This document shows positions 18,378 through 28,592 of a stretch of DNA of 64,000 bases, piece by piece. Location: contig NZ_CP082292.1 in assembly GCF_019880205.1 (NCBI RefSeq), positions 310,001-374,000 on the forward strand, read 5' to 3'. The stretch is from Pantoea alfalfae (GTDB lineage: Bacteria > Pseudomonadota > Gammaproteobacteria > Enterobacterales > Enterobacteriaceae). The notes beneath the pieces were generated by a model. The model saw nothing but the letters and a program-made list of their open reading frames with translations, searched no databases and was not told where the DNA came from. Position 1 is the first letter of the stretch; each line of letters starts with the position of its first letter. The translations under genes and the position numbers were made by a program.

Positions 18378-18734
18378 ATGAGCAAACCGCCGCTAATCTT
18401 TATTATCGTTCTGGCGATTATCGCCGTGCTGGCGACCCGTCAGTTCATTAAGCAACGCCGGGAAGTGGCGGTGAATGACGCTTCACCCGAGCGTTCTCTG
18501 CAGGTTGAGGTCAAAACCAAACGTGAATTTCCTGCACCCAATCGCCGTTCACGGCAGCGGGAAGTTATCGCCGGGGAAGAGATGCGCTACGAGGTGCTGC
18601 TTCACCCGCTGAACGGTGCCAGCGACATCAAAGTGCAGCTTAAAGAGGCGGAATATCATCAGCTGGACAAGGGTGCCAAAGGCGAGCTGAAGATGCAGGG
18701 CACGCGCTTTATCAGCTTCACACCCCGGCAGTAA
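18378..18734 (+). CDS. yhhM: YhhM, DUF2500 family protein
   Basis: A 118-residue protein with one N-terminal membrane anchor (PLIFIIVLAIIAVLATRQF, about residues 5-23) followed by a basic linker and a small soluble domain ending GTRFISFTPRQ. It matches the DUF2500 family and the E. coli YhhM position. The function is unknown. The soluble part is probably periplasmic or cytoplasmic-face bound; the sequence alone does not decide. It is convergent with yhhL. Confidence 0.87.
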   Translation: MSKPPLIFIIVLAIIAVLATRQFIKQRREVAVNDASPERSLQVEVKTKREFPAPNRRSRQREVIAGEEMRYEVLLHPLNGASDIKVQLKEAEYHQLDKGAKGELKMQGTRFISFTPRQ

Positions 18735-18760
18735 CAGGCGGGCATTGCGCCCGCCCGGGT

Positions 18761-19033
18761 TTATTTCTTACGTGGGAAGTTTTTCTTCTGCCAGGCGACC
18801 AGTTCGAATACCCCGAACAGAAACACTTTGGCCTGGGTGACGCGGTCAATCGGCGGCGCATCTTTGGTCTGCGTGGTGCGCAGTAACACCAGCTGCAGAC
18901 CATGCATCAGGATCATGAAAATCAGCGCAACGTTGATAAAATAAGTCAGTGGCTTCGGGTAGGGATGGACCAGATTAGCCAGTAAAAATCCCCACACGCA
19001 TAGCATCAACAGACGCCCCAAATTAAGTAACAT
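18761..19033 (-). CDS. yhhL: YhhL, DUF1145 family inner-membrane protein
   Basis: A 90-residue protein with two or three hydrophobic segments (LGRLLMLCVWGFLLANLV and FINVALIFMILMHGLQLVLL) and a basic C-terminus. It matches DUF1145 and occupies the YhhL position. The function is unknown. Its start overlaps the end of rsmD by 11 bases, so the pair is translationally coupled. Confidence 0.87.
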   Translation of the reverse strand: MLLNLGRLLMLCVWGFLLANLVHPYPKPLTYFINVALIFMILMHGLQLVLLRTTQTKDAPPIDRVTQAKVFLFGVFELVAWQKKNFPRKK

Positions 19034-19622
19034 CCTGCGTCTCCTGTTGACGTTGATACAAACGATAAGCCACTTGTCCGGCTATTTTCTCGCGATAAAG
19101 ATCCCACTCTGGCGGCACCGGCGGTGCGCCATTTTCCACTTCACTTTCGACGTAAATCAGCGCCTGGTCGGCCAGCCAGTGATTCTGCTCCAGCAACTGT
19201 AACGTCTGTTCCAGCAATCCCTGACGAAACGGCGGATCAATAAACACCACATCAAAGGGTGTACCCGCCTGTGCCAGCCAGTTTAGCGCATTGGTCTGAA
19301 CCACGGTGCCATTCGTGGCGCGCAGCGTCTGCAGATTTTTTGATAACTGCTGTGCTACCGGACGTTCCAGCTCCAGCAGCGTCGCCGATCCCGCGTAACG
19401 CGACAGCGCTTCCAGTCCTAATGCGCCGCTACCGGCAAAGCAGTCGAGGCAGCGCGCTTCTGGCAGCACCGGGGCCAGCCAGTTAAACAGCGTCTCGCGA
19501 ACCCGATCGGTCGTGGGGCGCAGTCCGGCGCTGTCCGGCACCGGCAGTTTGCGTCCGCGCCACTGGCCGCCAATGATGCGAATCTGCCCGGCACCGCCTG
19601 TACTGCGGGGGTTTTTATTCAT
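19023..19622 (-). CDS. rsmD: RsmD, 16S rRNA (guanine966-N2)-methyltransferase
   Basis: A 199-residue Rossmann-fold methyltransferase that methylates G966 of 16S rRNA using SAM. The SAM-binding motif CLDCFAGSGALGLEALSR lies around residues 54-71 and the catalytic DPPF motif around 125. The ATG at 19622 is preferred because it matches the E. coli start; a GTG at 19631 is in frame and would add three residues. It is divergent from ftsY, as in E. coli. Confidence 0.93.
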   Translation of the reverse strand: MNKNPRSTGGAGQIRIIGGQWRGRKLPVPDSAGLRPTTDRVRETLFNWLAPVLPEARCLDCFAGSGALGLEALSRYAGSATLLELERPVAQQLSKNLQTLRATNGTVVQTNALNWLAQAGTPFDVVFIDPPFRQGLLEQTLQLLEQNHWLADQALIYVESEVENGAPPVPPEWDLYREKIAGQVAYRLYQRQQETQDVT

Positions 19623-19853
19623 CTTGCTCACAACTCGTCATAATTTGTTGCGTAGTTTAACGGGCGAATCGGTGAGAAGAAACGTTAAAAAAGGGTGCTG
19701 TGGTGAGCTGGCTGGAAAGTGTTAGACTACTGAGTTGCTGAAGTCATGCATTATTCTGCGGTTTACGCCGGTCTGGCGCTGACCAATTTCATTGATTTAC
19801 CCCTGGAAACCACGCGCGACCGGGACAAAGCCATCGAGGAGTGTCGTCACACA

Positions 19854-21548
19854 ATGGCAAAAGAGAAAAAACGTGGCTTTTTTTCCTGGCTGGGATTTGG
19901 CAAAGAGGAAGAGAAACAACCTGTAGCGGAGGAGCAGACACCAGAGGTCGCTGAACCCGCACAGCAGCAGACAGAACAGGAAGCCCCGGCATTAAGCCAG
20001 GCTGAAGCACAAGCGGAAGAGACTGTCGTCATCACCGAAACGGTGGCCGGGCAGCAGCGTGAGGCGGAAGTCACTGCGGCAGCGCCGCATGAATCAGCAC
20101 CTGCGGTGCTGGATGAGGCTGAGCCGATTGAGGCCGACCCTGAAGCGCTGCTGGAGGTTGCCGCACCTGAACATGATGCGACGCCGGTCATAGCCGACGA
20201 CGACGTGGTCACGCCGATCGCTGACGCGGAACCCGCAGACGCGCCGTTAAGCGAAGAAGAGCTGACGGCACTGGCGCTCGGCGACGCAGAAATCGTTGAC
20301 ATCCCGCACAGCGAAACCGACGCGCCGTTAAGCGAAGAAGAGCTGACGGCGCTGGCGCTGGGCGATGCAGAGATCGTCGAAACCCCGCACAGTGAAGCAC
20401 AGTTAAACGACGAAGTGCCCAGGCCACAGGTGCTGGATGACGCCGCGAGCGCTGAAACGCAGGATAGCGAAGCAGACGCGCCGCTGACTGAGGAAGAGCT
20501 GACTGCACTGGCACTGGATGACGCCGATGTCACGGACCAGGAACCGACTGAGTCGCTATCCGATACCGTCAGCGATCTGCCGCTGGCCGCCGCGCCGCTC
20601 ATCGTGCAGGAGCAGGAGCGTCCCAGCAAAGAGGGCTTCTTCTCCCGCCTGAAGCGCAGCCTGGTCAAAACCCGTCAGAACCTCGGTTCCGGTTTTATCA
20701 GCCTGTTCCGTGGCAAAAAGATTGATGATGACCTGTTTGACGAGCTGGAAGAGCAGTTGCTGATTGCGGATGTGGGCGTGGATACCACGCGTCGCATCAT
20801 CACCAACCTGACCCAGCAGGCAAACCGCAAGCAGTTGCGTGACGCGGAAGCGCTCTACAGCCTGCTGAAAGCAGAGATGGCCTCGATTCTGGCGAAAGTG
20901 GATGCACCACTGGACGTCTCCGGCAAAACGCCGTTTGTGATCCTGATGGTTGGCGTTAATGGTGTGGGTAAAACCACCACCATCGGTAAGCTGGCGCGTC
21001 AGTATCAGGCCGAAGGCAAAACGGTGATGTTAGCGGCCGGTGATACCTTCCGTGCGGCGGCGGTTGAGCAGCTGCAGGTGTGGGGCCAGCGCAATAACAT
21101 TCCGGTCATTGCGCAGCACACCGGCGCAGATTCCGCTTCGGTGATTTTCGATGCCATTCAGGCCGCGAAATCACGCGGCGTTGACGTGCTGATTGCCGAT
21201 ACGGCGGGTCGTCTGCAGAACAAATCGCACCTGATGGAAGAGCTGAAAAAAATCACCCGCGTGATGAAAAAGCTGGATGATTCCGCACCTCACGAAGTGA
21301 TGCTGACGCTGGATGCCAGCACCGGACAGAATGCGGTCAGCCAGGCCCGACTGTTTAATGAAGCCGTCGGCCTGACCGGGATTGCGCTTACCAAGCTGGA
21401 TGGCACCGCCAAAGGCGGCGTGATCTTCTCGGTGGCCGATCAGTTCGGTATTCCGATTCGCTACATCGGCGTCGGTGAAGGCATTGAAGATTTACGGCCG
21501 TTTAAGGCGGAAGATTTTATTGAGGCACTGTTTGCCCGAGAGGACTAA
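19854..21548 (+). CDS. ftsY: FtsY, signal recognition particle receptor
   Basis: A 564-residue SRP-type GTPase that docks SRP-ribosome complexes at the inner membrane. The N-terminus [16 protein letters not shown] is the membrane-targeting helix. Residues about 20-265 are the acidic A domain; the NG domain follows with P-loop GVNGVGKTT at 367-375, [16 protein letters not shown] and [10 protein letters not shown]. The start is fixed by homology, since the frame is open upstream to 19746. The A domain is unusually long because it carries two exact-length 27-residue repeats (129-155 and 156-182) and a third degenerate one from about 208. It heads ftsY-ftsE-ftsX. Confidence 0.95.
   Translation: MAKEKKRGFFSWLGFGKEEEKQPVAEEQTPEVAEPAQQQTEQEAPALSQAEAQAEETVVITETVAGQQREAEVTAAAPHESAPAVLDEAEPIEADPEALLEVAAPEHDATPVIADDDVVTPIADAEPADAPLSEEELTALALGDAEIVDIPHSETDAPLSEEELTALALGDAEIVETPHSEAQLNDEVPRPQVLDDAASAETQDSEADAPLTEEELTALALDDADVTDQEPTESLSDTVSDLPLAAAPLIVQEQERPSKEGFFSRLKRSLVKTRQNLGSGFISLFRGKKIDDDLFDELEEQLLIADVGVDTTRRIITNLTQQANRKQLRDAEALYSLLKAEMASILAKVDAPLDVSGKTPFVILMVGVNGVGKTTTIGKLARQYQAEGKTVMLAAGDTFRAAAVEQLQVWGQRNNIPVIAQHTGADSASVIFDAIQAAKSRGVDVLIADTAGRLQNKSHLMEELKKITRVMKKLDDSAPHEVMLTLDASTGQNAVSQARLFNEAVGLTGIALTKLDGTAKGGVIFSVADQFGIPIRYIGVGEGIEDLRPFKAEDFIEALFARED
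20238..20537 (+). repeat. Tandem 81-bp repeats inside ftsY
   Basis: Two adjacent 81-bp units (20238-20318 and 20319-20399) each encode an acidic [20 protein letters not shown] segment. A diverged third copy begins at 20475. The repeat length is a multiple of three, so copy number can change without breaking the frame. Confidence 0.85.
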
Positions 21549-21553
21549 TTAGG

Positions 21554-22222
21554 ATGATTCGCTTTGAAGAGGTCAGTAAGGCATATCTCGGCGGACGTCA
21601 GGCGCTGCAGGGGGTAGATTTCCATCTGCGTCCCGGCGAAATGGCGTTTCTGACCGGCCACTCCGGTGCCGGTAAAAGTACCTTGCTGAAGCTGATTTGT
21701 GGCATTGAGCGCCCGAGTGCCGGAAAAATCTGGTTCAGCGGCCATGACATTTCCCGCCTGCGTAACAGTGAGGTGCCTTTCCTGCGTCGTCAGATTGGCA
21801 TGATCTTCCAGGATCACCACCTGCTGATGGATCGGTCGGTTTATGACAATGTGGCGATCCCGCTGATTATTTCCGGTGCCAGCGGCGAGGATATCCGTCG
21901 TCGCGTCTCGGCGGCGCTGGATAAAGTAGGCCTGCTCGACAAAGCGAAAAGTTATCCGATTCAGCTTTCGGGCGGTGAGCAGCAGCGTGTGGGCATCGCC
22001 CGTGCGGTGGTGAACAAGCCGGCCGTACTGCTGGCCGATGAACCGACCGGTAACCTCGACGACGCGCTGTCAGAAGACATTCTGCGCCTGTTCGAAGAGT
22101 TTAACCGCGTCGGCGTCACCGTCCTGATGGCGACGCATGACAGCGGCCTGATCGCCCGACGCAACTACCGGATGATGACGCTGAATCAGGGACGTCTGCA
22201 CGGAGGCCACGATGGTCAATAA
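21554..22222 (+). CDS. ftsE: FtsE, cell-division ABC-type ATPase
   Basis: A 222-residue ATPase that pairs with FtsX at the septum to activate murein hydrolases through EnvC. Walker [10 protein letters not shown] is at 35-43, the signature LSGGEQQRV near 135, Walker B VLLADEP near 158, and the switch histidine is in MATHD. It starts 5 bases after the ftsY stop and overlaps ftsX by 11 bases, so the three genes form one operon. Confidence 0.95.
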   Translation: MIRFEEVSKAYLGGRQALQGVDFHLRPGEMAFLTGHSGAGKSTLLKLICGIERPSAGKIWFSGHDISRLRNSEVPFLRRQIGMIFQDHHLLMDRSVYDNVAIPLIISGASGEDIRRRVSAALDKVGLLDKAKSYPIQLSGGEQQRVGIARAVVNKPAVLLADEPTGNLDDALSEDILRLFEEFNRVGVTVLMATHDSGLIARRNYRMMTLNQGRLHGGHDGQ

Positions 22223-23201
22223 ACGCATTAAACGTCCGGCTGCGCCGAAAGCTAAGCAGCCGTCGAAGTCGAAGAGTAAAGCGCTGAAGGGCGGCTGGCA
22301 GGAGCAGTGGCGCTATGCGCTGCGCGGTACGCTTTCGGATATGTGGCGTCAGCCGCTGGCTACACTGCTGACGGTGATGGTCATCGCCATTTCTCTGACG
22401 CTGCCCAGCGTCTGCTACATGGTGTGGAAAAACGTCAGTCAGGCGGCCACGCAGTGGTATCCGGCGCCGCAGTTGACCGTTTATCTCTCCAAAACGCTGG
22501 ATGATACGGCGGCAGAAAACGTAGTGGCGCAGCTCAAGCAGGTCGAAGGCGTAGATAACGTCAACTACCTGACGCGGGAAGAGGCGCTGAATGAGTTCCG
22601 TAACTGGTCGGGCTTTGGTGGCGCAATGGATATGCTGGAGCAGAATCCGCTGCCTGCGGTAGCCATCATCACGCCTAAGCTCAACTTCCAGAACTCAGAC
22701 ACCATGCAGAGCCTGCGCGATCGGGTGAGCAAAGTGCAGGGCGTGGATGAAGTGCGAATGGATGACAGCTGGTTTGCGCGGCTGGCGGCACTGACCGGGT
22801 TGGTGGGGCAGATTGCCTCCATGATTGGCGTGCTGATGATTGTGGCGGTGTTCCTGGTGATCGGTAACAGTGTCCGCCTCAGCATCTTTGCGCGACGCGA
22901 CACCATTAACGTGCAGAAGCTGATTGGTGCCACCGATGGCTTTATCCTGCGTCCATTCCTCTATGGCGGCGCGCTGCTGGGCTTCAGCGGTGCGGTGCTG
23001 TCGCTGCTGCTGTCAGAAGTGCTGGTGCTGCGTCTGCAGTCGGTCGTCGCCAGTGTGGCAACCGTATTTGGTACCACCTTCTCGCTGGAAGGCTTCTCCT
23101 GGGATGAAGCGCTGCTGCTGCTACTGATTGCGGCCATCATCGGCTGGGTGGCAGCCTGGCTGGCAACGGTACAACATTTACGTCGATTTACGCCGCAGTA
23201 A
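22212..23201 (+). CDS. ftsX: FtsX, cell-division ABC-type membrane protein
   Basis: A 329-residue inner-membrane partner of FtsE. It has a basic, lysine-rich N-terminal cytoplasmic tail, a first transmembrane helix near 55-75 and a periplasmic domain of about 100 residues that contacts EnvC. Three C-terminal helices follow (from about 200, 250 and 295), with a [17 protein letters not shown] coupling segment. The overlap with ftsE implies translational coupling. Confidence 0.94.
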   Translation: MVNKRIKRPAAPKAKQPSKSKSKALKGGWQEQWRYALRGTLSDMWRQPLATLLTVMVIAISLTLPSVCYMVWKNVSQAATQWYPAPQLTVYLSKTLDDTAAENVVAQLKQVEGVDNVNYLTREEALNEFRNWSGFGGAMDMLEQNPLPAVAIITPKLNFQNSDTMQSLRDRVSKVQGVDEVRMDDSWFARLAALTGLVGQIASMIGVLMIVAVFLVIGNSVRLSIFARRDTINVQKLIGATDGFILRPFLYGGALLGFSGAVLSLLLSEVLVLRLQSVVASVATVFGTTFSLEGFSWDEALLLLLIAAIIGWVAAWLATVQHLRRFTPQ

Positions 23202-23441
23202 ACGCCTGCAACATTTTTTTGTTATAATGGTCCTCTGCTAACGATAGTGGGTGCAGAGGATTTTTCCCCTCTTCCCTTCCTGTCATCTGTGTGTAAAATA
23301 TTCACTGCTATAATTGAACTTGTGGATAACTTTATCACTCTAAGTAGCACAGATTGCTTTCGGATCTCGCGCGACGTTGACGTAATGTATCGTCTGCGCA
23401 GGGAAATGTGCGGCAATTCCACTGAATTTGTGAGGGTTTGA
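23202..23441 (+). promoter_or_regulatory. rpoH leader with promoters and a DnaA box
   Basis: Two TATAAT hexamers (23223-23228 and 23309-23314) mark likely sigma-70 promoters. TGTGGATAA at 23321-23329 is the complement of the DnaA box TTATCCACA. In E. coli DnaA binds the rpoH control region and represses some of its promoters, so the same link is plausible here. The T-rich stretch at 23213-23221 may also help end the ftsX transcript. Confidence 0.6.
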
Positions 23442-24299
23442 ATGACCAAAGAAATGCAAACTTTAGCTATTGCTCCTCTTGGCAACCTGGAGTCTTACGT
23501 CCGGGCTGCGAATACCTGGCCGATGCTCTCGGCTGAAGAGGAAAAAGCGTTGGCTGAACGGCTGCATTACCAGGGCGATCTGGAAGCAGCAAAGACGCTG
23601 ATCCTGTCTCACCTACGCTTTGTAGTTCATATCGCTCGTAATTACTCCGGCTATGGTCTGCCACAGGCTGACCTGGTCCAGGAAGGCAACATCGGCCTGA
23701 TGAAAGCGGTGCGTCGCTTCAATCCTGAAGTGGGCGTGCGTCTGGTTTCGTTCGCCGTGCACTGGATTAAAGCGGAGATTCACGAATACGTGCTGCGTAA
23801 CTGGCGTATTGTGAAAGTCGCGACCACCAAAGCACAGCGTAAGCTGTTCTTTAACCTGCGTAAAACCAAGCAGCGTCTGGGCTGGTTCAATCAGGACGAA
23901 GTCGAGATGGTTGCGCGCGAGCTGGGCGTAAGCAGCAAAGACGTGCGCGAAATGGAATCGCGTATGGCCGCGCAGGATATGACCTTTGATATGTCTGCCG
24001 ACGACGAGAGCAGCGAAGGCCGTTCGATGGCACCGGTGCTGTATCTGCAGGATAAAACCTCTGACTTTGCCGACGGCATCGAAGAGGATAACTGGGATGC
24101 GCATGCGGCTGACAAGCTGAGCTATGCGATGGAAGGTCTGGATGAGCGCAGTCAGCACATCATTCGCGCCCGCTGGCTGGACGAAGACAATAAAACCACG
24201 CTGCAGGAACTGGCCGATCAATACGGCGTATCCGCCGAACGTGTCCGGCAGCTGGAAAAGAACGCCATGAAGAAACTGCGTATGGCGATTGAAGCGTAA
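23442..24299 (+). CDS. rpoH: RpoH, heat-shock sigma factor sigma-32
   Basis: A 285-residue group 3 sigma factor that directs RNA polymerase to heat-shock promoters. Region 2 includes [19 protein letters not shown] and [19 protein letters not shown]. The RpoH box [16 protein letters not shown] lies around residues 131-146. Region 4 ends [20 protein letters not shown] with the -35-binding helix-turn-helix. The first codons closely resemble E. coli rpoH, where they form part of an mRNA thermosensor, so translational heat control is likely kept. It is followed by a strong terminator. Confidence 0.96.
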   Translation: MTKEMQTLAIAPLGNLESYVRAANTWPMLSAEEEKALAERLHYQGDLEAAKTLILSHLRFVVHIARNYSGYGLPQADLVQEGNIGLMKAVRRFNPEVGVRLVSFAVHWIKAEIHEYVLRNWRIVKVATTKAQRKLFFNLRKTKQRLGWFNQDEVEMVARELGVSSKDVREMESRMAAQDMTFDMSADDESSEGRSMAPVLYLQDKTSDFADGIEEDNWDAHAADKLSYAMEGLDERSQHIIRARWLDEDNKTTLQELADQYGVSAERVRQLEKNAMKKLRMAIEA

Positions 24300-24318
24300 C
24301 GCACTTCAACACCTTAAG

Positions 24319-24344
24319 GGGCGACAGATGATGTCGCCCTTTTT
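24319..24344 (+). terminator. rpoH terminator
   Basis: GGGCGACA (24319-24326) and TGTCGCCC (24332-24339) form an 8-bp stem with a 5-base loop followed by TTTTT. It lies 20 bases past the rpoH stop and before the convergent panM. Confidence 0.92.
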
Positions 24345-24359
24345 GTTTTCTGCGTCCGG

Positions 24360-24755
24360 CTAGTCTGCCGCCCGTATCCAGCCATCACTCTGCGCCCTGA
24401 AGCCACACGCCTGCATAAACGCCGCGCGTACCTGCTGATCGTCACTGCCATCATCGGCAATCCACCAGTCCGCGATTGAACCATTCTGCCTGATTGTCTC
24501 CTCCAGCAAATACTGTCCTACCCCGCGTCGCCGGGTGACATCGCGCACCGCCAGCCGGTGAACCTTGCCATGGATGCCGGAGATTTCCAGCTGCAAACCT
24601 GCCAGCAGACGGTCATTAAAACGCGCCGCGTAAAGACGATGAGACTCACTTAAACCCTGTTCCAGTTTTTCCATCTCCAGATCCGGCCAGACTTTGCCAA
24701 GATCGATGCGGTCCTGCGGCGTCAGCGCGGTCAGGCGCTGGATAGTGAGCTTCAT
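24360..24755 (-). CDS. panM: PanM (PanZ), PanD maturation factor, GNAT fold
   Basis: A 131-residue GNAT-fold protein. In E. coli it promotes self-cleavage of the aspartate decarboxylase proenzyme PanD and, with bound (acetyl-)CoA, feeds back on pantothenate synthesis. Matching blocks are MKLTIQRL, RIDLGKVWP, HRLYAARFNDRLLAG and the CoA-binding VRDVTRRRGVGQYLLEE. The start at 24755 follows AGAGGTT. The frame is open to 24923, but the extra residues have no counterpart in the family. In E. coli panM lies between livJ and livK; here only the livK side remains. Confidence 0.9.
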   Translation of the reverse strand: MKLTIQRLTALTPQDRIDLGKVWPDLEMEKLEQGLSESHRLYAARFNDRLLAGLQLEISGIHGKVHRLAVRDVTRRRGVGQYLLEETIRQNGSIADWWIADDGSDDQQVRAAFMQACGFRAQSDGWIRAAD

Positions 24756-25150
24756 AACAAAAACCTCTAAAAAAGGGGAAAGTGTAGCGAAAGTATACAA
24801 CCAGAGGGCCACCACATTTTCATCAATAAAACAGGTCAAAAGATGGCCTGGATGCCAGGATAACAGGAGTAAACCTGGATAGCGGGCGAAGAATCCAGCA
24901 TAACACGCTGGCAAAGTGGTCATAAACCGGCCATTGCATCCAGTGTATTATGCTGTTTAACCCGGTCAATTCTGAATGTGTCAGTTGATTTACAGAAGAA
25001 ACTTCCTGTTTAATAACCTGAAAAATAAAGCCTTATTACTAATAAATGTCAGAAAAGTACGCTAACTCATTCATCATTAATCAGTTTTCGACTTTATCTG
25101 GCAACGCAAGCACTCACAACATACACGACAAAATAAATGGGGTAGTCAGG

Positions 25151-26263
25151 ATGAAAATGAAAGGGCGCGCATTACTGGCGGGATGTGTAGCACTGGCGAT
25201 GAGCCATGCGGCGCTGGCTGAAGATATCAAAGTGGCAATTGTCGGCGCAATGTCAGGTCCGGTAGCGCAGTACGGCGACATGCAGTTCGCCGGTGCAACG
25301 CAGGCGATTGAAGATATTAACGCCAAAGGCGGCGTTAACGGCAACAAACTGGTGGCGGTGAAATATGATGACGCCTGTGACCCGAAACAGGCGGTTGCGG
25401 TCGCGAACAAGGTGATTAACGATGGCATCCGCTACGTCATCGGCCACCTCTGCTCTTCCTCCACCCAGCCGGCGTCTGACATCTATGAAGATGAAGGCGT
25501 GCTGATGATCACCCCGGCCGCGACCGCACCTGACCTGACTTCCCGTGGCTATAAACTGATTATGCGCACCACCGGCCTCGACTCCGATCAGGGGCCGACC
25601 GCCGCGAAATATGTGATGACCGAGCTGAAACCGCAGCGTATCGCAGTGGTTCACGACAAACAGCAGTATGGCGAAGGCCTGGCGCGCTCCGTGCAGGAGA
25701 GCCTGAAAAAGCAGGGCGCTAATATCGTGATGTTTGAAGGAATCACCGCGGGCGATAAAGATTTCTCTACGCTGGTAGCCCGCTTCAAGAAAGAGAACGT
25801 CGATTTCGTCTATTTCGGCGGTTACTACCCGGAAATGGGCCAAATCGTGCGTCAGGCACGTGCTGCTGGCCTGAAAACCCAGTTTATGGGACCAGAGGGT
25901 GTGGGTAATGCCTCGCTGTCGAACATCGCCGGTGCGGCTTCTGAAGGCATGCTGGTGACCCTGCCGAAACGTTACGACCAGGTCGAAACTAACAAACCGA
26001 TCGTTGACGCGCTGAAAGCGAAGAAACTGGATCCGACCGGCCCGTTCGTCTGGACCACCTATGCCGCTCTGCAGTCGCTGGCAACCGGTATGGAGCGCAG
26101 CAAGAGTGCTGAGCCGGATGCTATCGTAAAAAACCTCAAGGAAGGTGCCGCGGTGCCAACCGTGATGGGCAACCTGAACTGGGATGAGAAGGGCGATCTC
26201 AAGGGCTTTGAATTCGGCGTCTTCAAATGGCATGCCGATGGCACCTCGACGGCTGTGAAGTAA
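25151..26263 (+). CDS. livK: Leucine/isoleucine/valine-binding periplasmic protein (LivK/LivJ type)
   Basis: A 370-residue periplasmic substrate-binding protein for LivHMGF. The signal peptide [20 protein letters not shown] is cleaved near ALA-ED. The mature protein has the LIV signature [16 protein letters not shown], a disulfide pair (DDACDPKQ and GHLCSSSTQ) and the ligand-site YGEGLARSV region. The N-terminal third is closest to LivJ and the C-terminal third to LivK, so the symbol is chosen by position next to livH. The ATG at 25151 matches the E. coli start; the frame is open to 25046. A terminator-like hairpin separates it from livH. Confidence 0.88.
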   Translation: MKMKGRALLAGCVALAMSHAALAEDIKVAIVGAMSGPVAQYGDMQFAGATQAIEDINAKGGVNGNKLVAVKYDDACDPKQAVAVANKVINDGIRYVIGHLCSSSTQPASDIYEDEGVLMITPAATAPDLTSRGYKLIMRTTGLDSDQGPTAAKYVMTELKPQRIAVVHDKQQYGEGLARSVQESLKKQGANIVMFEGITAGDKDFSTLVARFKKENVDFVYFGGYYPEMGQIVRQARAAGLKTQFMGPEGVGNASLSNIAGAASEGMLVTLPKRYDQVETNKPIVDALKAKKLDPTGPFVWTTYAALQSLATGMERSKSAEPDAIVKNLKEGAAVPTVMGNLNWDEKGDLKGFEFGVFKWHADGTSTAVK

Positions 26264-26324
26264 ACCAGGCTGTTTTGTGGTGAGCGGGAGGCCGGGTAAC
26301 CGGTTTCCCCTGACCAGCGACACG

Positions 26325-26356
26325 AACGCCTGGTGCTCGTCTGCCAGGCGTTTTTT
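26325..26356 (+). terminator. Terminator-like hairpin between livK and livH
   Basis: AACGCCTGG / CCAGGCGTT (26325-26333 with 26344-26352) form a 9-bp stem followed by T residues. Lying inside the liv unit, it probably lowers transcription of the membrane and ATPase genes relative to the abundant binding protein. Confidence 0.8.
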
Positions 26357-26397
26357 GTACCCCGATCGCCTGCGATCGGTTAAGTAAGGGTCAAGGT

Positions 26398-27324
26398 ATG
26401 TCCGAGCAGTTCCTCTATTTTATTCAGCAGATGTTTAACGGTGTGACCCTGGGTAGCACTTACGCGCTGATCGCCATCGGTTACACCATGGTTTACGGCA
26501 TTATCGGCATGATCAACTTCGCCCACGGCGAGGTCTACATGATCGGTAGCTATGTCTCCTTTATCGTGATCGCCGCCCTGATGATGATGGGCATCGACAC
26601 TACCTGGCTGATGATTGCTGCTGGCTTTGTGATGGCGGTGATTATCTCCAGCGCCTACGGCTGGAGCATTGAGCGCGTCGCCTACCGGCCTGTGCGTTCA
26701 TCCAAGCGCCTGATTGCGCTGATCTCCGCCATCGGGATGTCGATATTCCTGCAAAACTACGTCAGCCTGACGCAGGGTTCACGCGACCTGGCGCTGCCGA
26801 GCCTGATCACCGGACAGTGGACGGTAGGCGAGAGCAACGGGTTTGCCGCCACGATTTCTACCATGCAGATTGTGATCTGGGTGGTGACGTTCCTGGCGAT
26901 GCTGGCGCTGACCACCTTTATCCGCTATTCCCGTATGGGCCGCGCCTGTCGCGCCTGCGCTGAAGACCTGAAAATGGCCAGCCTGCTGGGGATTAACACC
27001 GACCGCGTGATCTCGCTGACCTTTGTGATCGGTGCCGCGATGGCGGCAGTCGCAGGCGTGCTGCTGGGCCAGTTCTATGGGTCGATCAACCCCTTCATCG
27101 GCTTTATGGCGGGCATGAAAGCCTTTACCGCCGCGGTGCTGGGCGGGATTGGCAGTATTCCGGGCGCAATGATTGGCGGCCTGGTACTGGGCATCGCTGA
27201 AGCGCTGACTTCTGCGTATCTCAGCACGGAATATAAAGATGTGGTCTCGTTTGCCCTGCTGATTGTGGTGCTGCTGGTGATGCCGACCGGGATTCTGGGT
27301 CGCCCGGAGGTTGAAAAAGTATGA
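26398..27324 (+). CDS. livH: LivH, branched-chain amino acid ABC permease
   Basis: A 308-residue inner-membrane permease with eight or so hydrophobic helices. Family blocks are [20 protein letters not shown] and [15 protein letters not shown] near the N-terminus, and the cytoplasmic coupling segment [19 protein letters not shown] around residue 180. Its end overlaps the livM start by 4 bases. Confidence 0.95.
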   Translation: MSEQFLYFIQQMFNGVTLGSTYALIAIGYTMVYGIIGMINFAHGEVYMIGSYVSFIVIAALMMMGIDTTWLMIAAGFVMAVIISSAYGWSIERVAYRPVRSSKRLIALISAIGMSIFLQNYVSLTQGSRDLALPSLITGQWTVGESNGFAATISTMQIVIWVVTFLAMLALTTFIRYSRMGRACRACAEDLKMASLLGINTDRVISLTFVIGAAMAAVAGVLLGQFYGSINPFIGFMAGMKAFTAAVLGGIGSIPGAMIGGLVLGIAEALTSAYLSTEYKDVVSFALLIVVLLVMPTGILGRPEVEKV

Positions 27325-28592
27325 AGATCTCCTTTATCAATGCCCTGATCTCGTCGGTGATGCTGCTGGTGCTTGCCACCTTCTTTATGGGATTGCGCCT
27401 GAATCTGGACGGCACGAATCTGGTAGTGCAGAACGCGGGTAGCGTGCGCTGGAACTGGATCGCCGCAGGCTGTGCGGTGGTGTTTCTGTTCCAGCTGTTG
27501 CGTCCGGTGTGGCAAAGCGGCCTGAAGAAAATCTCCGGTCCGGCGCTGGTGTTGCCTGGCCTGGATGGCTCGACGCCAAAGCAGAAGCTGGTGATGGCAG
27601 TGATGATTATCGCCGCCATTGCCTGGCCATTCCTGGTGTCACGCGGCACCGTCGATATCGCCACCATGACGCTGATCTATGTGATGCTCGGTCTGGGCTT
27701 AAACGTGGTGGTCGGTCTCTCTGGCCTGCTGGTACTGGGTTATGGCGGCTTTTACGCCATCGGTGCCTACACTTTTGCGCTGCTGAATCACTATTACGGT
27801 CTTGGCTTCTGGCAATGCCTGCCGCTTTCCGGCATGGTCGCTGCATTGTTTGGTCTGCTGCTGGGCTTCCCGGTGCTGCGACTGCGCGGCGACTATCTGG
27901 CGATTGTGACGCTGGGCTTCGGTGAGATCGTGCGTATTCTGCTGCTGAACAATACCGCCCTGACCGGCGGGCCGAATGGCATTAGCCAGATCCCGAAACC
28001 GACGCTGTTTGGTCTGGAGTTTGGCCGTACGCCCCGTGAAGGCGGCTGGGATACCTTCCATAACTTCTTTGGGCTGAAGTACGATCCCAGCGACCGCATC
28101 ATCTTCCTCTACCTGGTGGCGCTGCTGCTGGTGGTATTGACGCTGTTCGTGATCAACCGGCTGTTGCGGATGCCGCTGGGCCGGGCCTGGGAAGCGCTGC
28201 GCGAAGATGAGATTGCCTGTCGTTCACTGGGCCTGAGTCCGACCCGCATCAAGCTGACCGCCTTTACCATCAGTGCCGCGTTTGCCGGTTTTGCCGGCAG
28301 TCTCTTCGCGGCGCGTCAGGGCTTTGTCAGCCCGGAATCCTTTACCTTTGTCGAGTCCGCCTTTGTGCTGGCGATTGTGGTATTGGGCGGGATGGGCTCG
28401 CAGTTTGCGGTCATTCTGGCCGCCATCCTGCTGGTGGTGTCACGCGAGCTGATGCGCGACCTCAATGAATACAGCATGCTGGTGCTGGGTGGCCTGATGG
28501 TGCTGATGATGATCTGGCGTCCGCAGGGCCTGTTGCCGATGAAGCGTCCGCATCTGAAGCTCAGAACCGGTAAACAAGGAGAACAGGCATGA
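27321..28592 (+). CDS. livM: LivM, branched-chain amino acid ABC permease
   Basis: A 423-residue permease, close to the 425 residues of E. coli LivM. It has the long N-terminal extension (about 90 residues with two helices) of the enterobacterial protein. Family blocks are [39 protein letters not shown] and the coupling loop [20 protein letters not shown]. It overlaps livH and livG by 4 bases each, which indicates translational coupling. Confidence 0.95.
   Translation: MKISFINALISSVMLLVLATFFMGLRLNLDGTNLVVQNAGSVRWNWIAAGCAVVFLFQLLRPVWQSGLKKISGPALVLPGLDGSTPKQKLVMAVMIIAAIAWPFLVSRGTVDIATMTLIYVMLGLGLNVVVGLSGLLVLGYGGFYAIGAYTFALLNHYYGLGFWQCLPLSGMVAALFGLLLGFPVLRLRGDYLAIVTLGFGEIVRILLLNNTALTGGPNGISQIPKPTLFGLEFGRTPREGGWDTFHNFFGLKYDPSDRIIFLYLVALLLVVLTLFVINRLLRMPLGRAWEALREDEIACRSLGLSPTRIKLTAFTISAAFAGFAGSLFAARQGFVSPESFTFVESAFVLAIVVLGGMGSQFAVILAAILLVVSRELMRDLNEYSMLVLGGLMVLMMIWRPQGLLPMKRPHLKLRTGKQGEQA

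Noticed and set aside
20238-20399. Tandem direct repeats considered as a CRISPR array
   Set aside because: The units are adjacent without spacers and are in frame within ftsY.
19847-20668. 273-codon Ser/Ala-rich frame antisense to the ftsY A domain
   Set aside because: Its low-complexity product is explained by the complement of the Glu/Ala repeats of FtsY.
25253-26323. 356-codon open frame antisense to livK
   Set aside because: It shadows the well-supported livK frame; the translation is rich in His and Arg and resembles no family.
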